Below are positions 58,838 to 64,000 of a DNA stretch of 64,000 nt, piece after piece. Location: the NCBI GenBank assembly GCA_014323795.1, contig JACONK010000008.1:7738-71737 (forward strand), read 5' to 3'. The position numbers and the translations under genes are program-made. Numbering within the stretch: the first letter of the stretch is position 1; the number at the start of each line of letters is the position of its first letter. The notes under the pieces are model-generated. The model did no database searches, had not been told where the DNA came from, and was given only the letters and a program-made list of their open reading frames with translations. This stretch comes from Paracoccaceae bacterium (GTDB taxonomy: Bacteria > Pseudomonadota > Alphaproteobacteria > Rhodobacterales > Rhodobacteraceae).

Positions 58838-60112
58838 TCAACTGTTTTGAGTATCCGGGACAGCCTCGCGCAACTGCCGTTCAATCGCGTTCGTATAGGT
58901 AACCGCGAGCAGGGACAGCACACCGGTTGCAAGAATAAACAGAATTAGCGGTGCCGCAGAGACAGCATCCACCAGAAACGGCACAACCGCGGCACTCAGT
59001 GCGGCACCACCGATGGTCATCAGCGATCCGCCGAACCCGGCAGCGGAACCCGCCAGGCGTGAATTGATGTTCATCATGCCCGCGCTGCCGTTTGGAATCA
59101 CCAGACCATTGCCGATACCGATGCAGATTGTGGGTGCAAAAAACGCCAGCGGATGGGCCACCCCCGCGCTGACCAGCACCAGTGCCACAACCATCCCCGC
59201 CAGCATTACAAACCCGCCAACCATCATCAGGGCAAGCAACCCGAATCGAGTGCTCATCCGTCCGGTTAAAAAATTGCCAAAAAAATATCCCAATGGCGTG
59301 AAAATGAAATAAAGCCCGAGTGCCCCGGGCGACAGTTCGTACACCCCCACGCCGATAAAAGGCATGCCACCGAGAAAGACAAAGAAACTGCCTGATGCCA
59401 GGGCTGTGGCAGAGGCGTAGCCCCAGAACCGCCGCGACCGGATCAGGTCTGGGTATTGCCGGAACTGCGCTGTCAGGCTGTCGGAACGGGTGATGTTGGT
59501 TTCGCCCATGTCGTGCCAGACCAGCAGGAAAACCATCAGCCCGCCCACGGCTTGCGCCCAAAAGGCGGCAGGCCAGTCGTAGGCCTCCTGCAGGATTCCC
59601 CCGATGGCCGGTGCCATCATCGGTGCCAGGCTCATGCCCATGGCCACATAGCCCAGCATCGCTGCCGCCTGATTGGCGGGCAACATGTCGCGCACAGCGG
59701 CGCGGGAAATGACAAAAGAGGCAACCACAAGTGCCTGGATGATGCGGGTTGCTATCAGCACGGTGGTGTTTGGCGCAACGGCAGACGCACAGGAGGCCAG
59801 CACGAAAACCCCCATGCAAATCAAGGCAATGGGTCGACGGCCGAAATAATCGCTCAGGGGGCCGATGATCAGTTGCAGAAATCCCGTGACAAGCAGATAG
59901 CCCGACAGCAGGAACTGGACGGTAAACAGGTTTGTTCCGAAGTGTTCCTGTATGTAGGGCAGGGACGGCAGAATGACGTTCATGGATACCGCGCCGATAG
60001 CAGCCAGGGTCACCAGCGTGGTCAGGGTTGGCGGGGTTGAGGGATCCAGAAACCGTGGCTTTGGAAGATCGGCCATTACGCCTTGATAGGCGCATGCGCC
60101 GGATCTGTCCAT
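58838..60112 (-). CDS. Bcr/CflA-family MFS drug efflux transporter
   Basis: 12-[32 protein letters not shown]. Confidence 0.9.
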   Translation of the reverse strand: MDRSGACAYQGVMADLPKPRFLDPSTPPTLTTLVTLAAIGAVSMNVILPSLPYIQEHFGTNLFTVQFLLSGYLLVTGFLQLIIGPLSDYFGRRPIALICMGVFVLASCASAVAPNTTVLIATRIIQALVVASFVISRAAVRDMLPANQAAAMLGYVAMGMSLAPMMAPAIGGILQEAYDWPAAFWAQAVGGLMVFLLVWHDMGETNITRSDSLTAQFRQYPDLIRSRRFWGYASATALASGSFFVFLGGMPFIGVGVYELSPGALGLYFIFTPLGYFFGNFLTGRMSTRFGLLALMMVGGFVMLAGMVVALVLVSAGVAHPLAFFAPTICIGIGNGLVIPNGSAGMMNINSRLAGSAAGFGGSLMTIGGAALSAAVVPFLVDAVSAAPLILFILATGVLSLLAVTYTNAIERQLREAVPDTQNS

Positions 60113-60259
60113 GGCAATTACAGATTGGGAATGCCCGGGCAGGCATGGGCCCTCATGCCCGGATGCCGCGTAAGGTCATTATGGGATATTCCTGCCGATT
60201 TCCCTTTCCCATGGTCGCACAGACGCGTAAACAGCGTGAAACGTATCAGGAGATATCCT

Positions 60260-61792
60260 ATGCAGGACATTCTCGAAGAACTGGAAGCGCGGCGAAATCA
60301 GGCCCGGCGCGGTGGTGGCCGGAAACGCATCGACGCACAGCATGCCAAAGGCACACTGACAGCACGGGAGCGGGTGGAGGTACTGATAGACGAAGGCAGT
60401 TTCGAAGAATTTGACATGTTCAAATCCCATCGCTGCACCGAGTTCGGAATGGAAAAAACCAAATACCCGGGTGACGGTGTGATTACCGGCTGGGGCACGA
60501 TAAACGGGCGCATAGTTTATGTGTTCAGCCAGGATTTCACGGTCTTTGGCGGGTCGCTTTCAGAAACCCACGCGGAAAAGATTTGCAAGATCCAGGAAAT
60601 GGCGATCCGCAATGGTGCACCGATCATCGGCATAAACGATTCAGGCGGTGCGCGCATCCAGGAAGGGGTGGCCAGCCTTGCGGGCTATGCTGATGTGTTC
60701 CAAAATAATATCCTAGCCTCCGGCGTGGTGCCGCAGATCAGCGTGATCATGGGACCTTGTGCCGGTGGTGCGGTCTATTCGCCCGCGATGACTGATTTCA
60801 TCTTCATGGTCAAAGACAGTTCCTACATGTTCGTGACGGGCCCCGATGTGGTGAAGACGGTCACTAACGAGGTGGTGACAGCAGAAGAACTCGGCGGGGC
60901 AAAAACCCATACGTCCAAATCCTCGGTCGCCGATGCGGCCTTCGAGAACGACATGGAAGCCCTGATGGAGGTGCGCCGTCTGATAGATTTCCTGCCGCTC
61001 AACAACCGCGAAAAACCGCCCGTACGCCCGTTCTTTGACGACATAACGCGGGAAGAGCGCAGCCTCGACAGCCTTGTACCGGACACCCCCAACAAGCCCT
61101 ATGATATGAAAGAGCTGATCCTGAAGCTCGCTGATGAGGCTGATTTCTACGAAATCCAGGAAAATTTCGCGAAGAATATCCTGACCGGTTTTATCCGCCT
61201 GGAAGGGCGGACCGTGGGTGTGGTGGCAAACCAGCCGATGGTGCTGGCAGGTTGTCTCGACATCGATAGTGCAAGGAAAGCCGCAAGGTTTGTACGCTTC
61301 TGCGACGCTTTCGCTATCCCGATTCTGACGCTGATAGACGTTCCGGGATTCCTTCCGGGGGTCAGCCAGGAATACGCGGGAATCATTAAACACGGTGCCA
61401 AGCTGCTTTATGCCTATGGGGAAGCAACGGTGCCGAAAGTATCATTAATTACGCGCAAGGCCTATGGCGGTGCTTACGTGGTGATGGCATCCAAGCATTT
61501 GCGGGGCGACTACAACTATGCCTGGCCAACGGCAGAGATTGCCGTGATGGGGGCCAGGGGTGCGGTGGAAATCCTCTATCGATCAGAACTCGGTGATCCT
61601 GAAAGGATTGCGGGTCGCCTCAGCGACTATGAAGACCGTTTTGCCAATCCGTTCGTGGCGGCAGAAAAGGGCTTCATAGATGACGTAATCATGCCCCGCA
61701 ATACCCGTAAGCGCATTTGCAGGGCGTTTGCGTCCCTGCGCAGTAAGAGACTGTCAAATCCGTGGAAAAGGCACGATAACATTCCACTTTGA
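60260..61792 (+). CDS. pccB: Propionyl-CoA carboxylase beta subunit
   Basis: Carboxyltransferase motifs [28 protein letters not shown]-terminus [21 protein letters not shown]. Confidence 0.96.
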   Translation: MQDILEELEARRNQARRGGGRKRIDAQHAKGTLTARERVEVLIDEGSFEEFDMFKSHRCTEFGMEKTKYPGDGVITGWGTINGRIVYVFSQDFTVFGGSLSETHAEKICKIQEMAIRNGAPIIGINDSGGARIQEGVASLAGYADVFQNNILASGVVPQISVIMGPCAGGAVYSPAMTDFIFMVKDSSYMFVTGPDVVKTVTNEVVTAEELGGAKTHTSKSSVADAAFENDMEALMEVRRLIDFLPLNNREKPPVRPFFDDITREERSLDSLVPDTPNKPYDMKELILKLADEADFYEIQENFAKNILTGFIRLEGRTVGVVANQPMVLAGCLDIDSARKAARFVRFCDAFAIPILTLIDVPGFLPGVSQEYAGIIKHGAKLLYAYGEATVPKVSLITRKAYGGAYVVMASKHLRGDYNYAWPTAEIAVMGARGAVEILYRSELGDPERIAGRLSDYEDRFANPFVAAEKGFIDDVIMPRNTRKRICRAFASLRSKRLSNPWKRHDNIPL

Positions 61793-61922
61793 AGATGGCA
61801 GGAATCTAACGGACAAATTTCGTATAATTGGGTTTGCCACTTCAAAAAGCCTTTGCATTGTTGTAGAATGTCGCTACGTACATGTATGTTTTAAACCATG
61901 CCTAAATATGGAAAGGGCAACA

Positions 61923-62042
61923 ATGTCTGATAAGCTGAAAATTGCGCTGGTCATGGCAGCTGTGGCTGTTTCTGCTTGTGCACAACAGGAAGAACCGGCT
62001 GAGGTCATGATCGTAGAAGAAGAGCCGACTGGCAAATTCTAG
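61923..62042 (+). CDS. Very small predicted lipoprotein
   Basis: MSDKLKIALVMAAVAVSACAQQEEPAEVMIVEEEPTGKF; lipobox-like VSAC. Confidence 0.7.
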   Translation: MSDKLKIALVMAAVAVSACAQQEEPAEVMIVEEEPTGKF

Positions 62043-62074
62043 GATCGACTTCCGGTTCTAGGATCGACTTCCGG
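62037..62074. repeat. 19-bp perfect tandem duplication
   Basis: ttctaggatcgacttccgg x2, covering the small lipoprotein stop codon. Confidence 0.95.
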
Positions 62075-62507
62075 GGGTGCGGCCTTAATTGTGCCCCCGG
62101 TTGCCGCCCTGTAACAGGGGGTGGCGTACACAATACCAAGAGCGTTCCCTGCGCCTGTGCCTGGAACGGATATCCGGTTTACAATCTGACGTGAAAACAG
62201 AAAGGCGGGGAACCGCACCGCAATCGGCCCGGTTATCCCGGACAACGACCCGGTCAACATTAATATCGTATCGATATCCTTGCGGGTGATGTCATATTTT
62301 TAAAGACCGGTACTTTCGGGGACAGCCGCCGCACGGAAGCGGTTAAACTCTTTTATTTCCCTTTCGGATTGTCCCTGTAGTATTGAGCTGCGGGGATTTT
62401 TCATGCGTCCGCCTGGGGTGGTGAGGGCCGTTTTCTGTTGCGTAATCGGTGAAAGATCGTAAATTCTGATGCGTAAGCGGTTTATACTGCTGTCAGAGGA
62501 AACCTGT

Positions 62508-64000
62508 ATGTTTAAAAAGATCCTGATTGCAAACCGGGGGGAGATCGCCTGCCGTATCATCAAGTCCGCCCGCAAGATGGGTATCGGGACGGTGGCCATA
62601 TATTCGGATGCGGATCGGGATGCGCTGCATGTGAAAATGGCGGATGAGGCGATACTCATCGGCCCGCCGCCGGCCAGCCAATCTTACATTGTGATCGATA
62701 AGGTTGTGGACGCGATCCGGCAAACGAGCGCAGAGGCCGTGCACCCGGGCTACGGATTTTTATCGGAAAACAAACTGTTTGCCGAGGCGTTGGAAAAAGA
62801 GGGTGTGGCCTTTATCGGACCGCCCGCCGCCGCCATAGAGGCTATGGGTGACAAGATCACTTCAAAGATACTTGCCGGTGAGGCCGGTGTCAGCACCGTG
62901 CCGGGTCATACAGGTCTTATTGAAGATGCGGACGCGGCGGTTAAAATTTCCAACAAAATCGGTTACCCCGTGATGATCAAGGCCTCCGCCGGAGGTGGCG
63001 GTAAAGGTATGCGGATTGCCACAAACGATCATGAAGCATACGAGGGCTTCCGGTCGTCCAAGAACGAGGCAGCGGGCAGTTTCGGTGATGACCGGATATT
63101 CATCGAGAAATTCGTGACTCAACCACGGCACATCGAAATCCAGGTGTTAGGCGACAAACACGGTAACACGATTTACCTCAACGAACGGGAATGCTCAATC
63201 CAGCGGCGAAACCAGAAAGTAGTGGAAGAGGCACCGTCGCCATTCCTTGACCCGGAAACCCGAAAAGCGATGGGTGCCCAGGCTGTCGCGCTCGCCAAGG
63301 CGGTGGATTACTGCTCCGCTGGTACGGTGGAATTCATCGTTGACAGCGATAGGAACTTCTACTTCCTGGAAATGAATACCCGTCTGCAGGTGGAACATCC
63401 GGTGACTGAGCTGATCACAGGCGTGGACCTTGTCGAACAGATGATCAGGATCGCCAACAACGAAAAGCTGGAACTGACCCAGGACGACATTGGCATCAAC
63501 GGCTGGGCTATCGAGAACCGTCTTTATGCTGAAGATCCGTATCGCAATTTCATGCCGTCCACCGGCCGTCTGACCCGCTATCGCCCCCCGGCAGAGGTGG
63601 CAGAAGATAGCCACGCCGTGCGCAACGACACCGGCGTCTGCGAAGGCGGCGAGATTTCGATGTACTATGACCCGATGATCGCGAAGCTCTGTACATGGGC
63701 ACCCACCCGGCATGAGGCGATCAGGGTCATGCGGTACGCGCTCGATTCGTTTGAGCTGGAAGGCATTGGTCATAACCTGCCGTTGCTGTCGGCACTGATG
63801 GACCACCCGAAGTTCATTTCCGGCGATATGACCACCGCGTTCATTGCGGAAGAATTCCCGGACGGATTCAATGGCGTGGAGCTGCCTGCCGTGACAGTCC
63901 GAAATATCGCTGCTGCCGCTGCCGCCATGTACCGGGTTGCCGAAATCCGGCGCACCCGGGTGTCCGGCCGCATGGGCAACCACGAACGCAAGGTGGGCTC
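62508..64000 (+). CDS. pccA: Propionyl-CoA (acetyl-CoA) carboxylase alpha subunit, biotin carboxylase, partial at window end
   Basis: [56 protein letters not shown]. Not in the ORF track because it has no stop in the window. Confidence 0.95.
   Translation, partial: MFKKILIANRGEIACRIIKSARKMGIGTVAIYSDADRDALHVKMADEAILIGPPPASQSYIVIDKVVDAIRQTSAEAVHPGYGFLSENKLFAEALEKEGVAFIGPPAAAIEAMGDKITSKILAGEAGVSTVPGHTGLIEDADAAVKISNKIGYPVMIKASAGGGGKGMRIATNDHEAYEGFRSSKNEAAGSFGDDRIFIEKFVTQPRHIEIQVLGDKHGNTIYLNERECSIQRRNQKVVEEAPSPFLDPETRKAMGAQAVALAKAVDYCSAGTVEFIVDSDRNFYFLEMNTRLQVEHPVTELITGVDLVEQMIRIANNEKLELTQDDIGINGWAIENRLYAEDPYRNFMPSTGRLTRYRPPAEVAEDSHAVRNDTGVCEGGEISMYYDPMIAKLCTWAPTRHEAIRVMRYALDSFELEGIGHNLPLLSALMDHPKFISGDMTTAFIAEEFPDGFNGVELPAVTVRNIAAAAAAMYRVAEIRRTRVSGRMGNHERKVG

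Noticed and set aside
63195-63983. 262-aa minus-strand ORF
   Set aside because: Antisense of pccA, which is open through the window end but missing from the ORF track because it lacks a stop here.

Overview
This 64 kb window looks like a chromosomal segment of a GC-rich alphaproteobacterium, most like Rhodobacterales/Roseobacter by gene content and order (inference, no search was run). It carries mostly core genes: rplM-rpsI, argC, ccmE-ccmF-ccmH, gltA/gltX/comEC, moeA-moaC-trpC-ung-trpD-trpG-trpE-ppiD, hemB, mfd, glyA, hda, proS, lolC-lolD, xerD, aroK-aroB, guaA, an MttB-family methyltransferase, tRNA-Arg(CCG), a DUF2182/DUF1326 pair, acuI-like, a BCCT transporter, a photolyase, cfa, cysK, an MscS-type channel, a Bcr/CflA MFS transporter and pccB/pccA (pccA runs off the window end). 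The strongest unusual signals are: (1) a (CT)21 microsatellite inside the signal-peptide coding region of a small predicted exported protein. The best start codon is out of frame by one repeat unit, which is the architecture of a phase-variable contingency locus; (2) a decayed lexA, frameshifted and truncated just after its Ala-Gly autocleavage site, with an off-spaced SOS-box-like motif upstream; (3) an in-frame TAG inside an otherwise full-length BCCT transporter; (4) a class-V aminotransferase pseudogene spread over three frames; (5) several short tandem duplications (in ung, in trpE, and after a small lipoprotein gene). Together these suggest replication slippage and ongoing gene decay. 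No CRISPR array, prophage or IS element was recognised.
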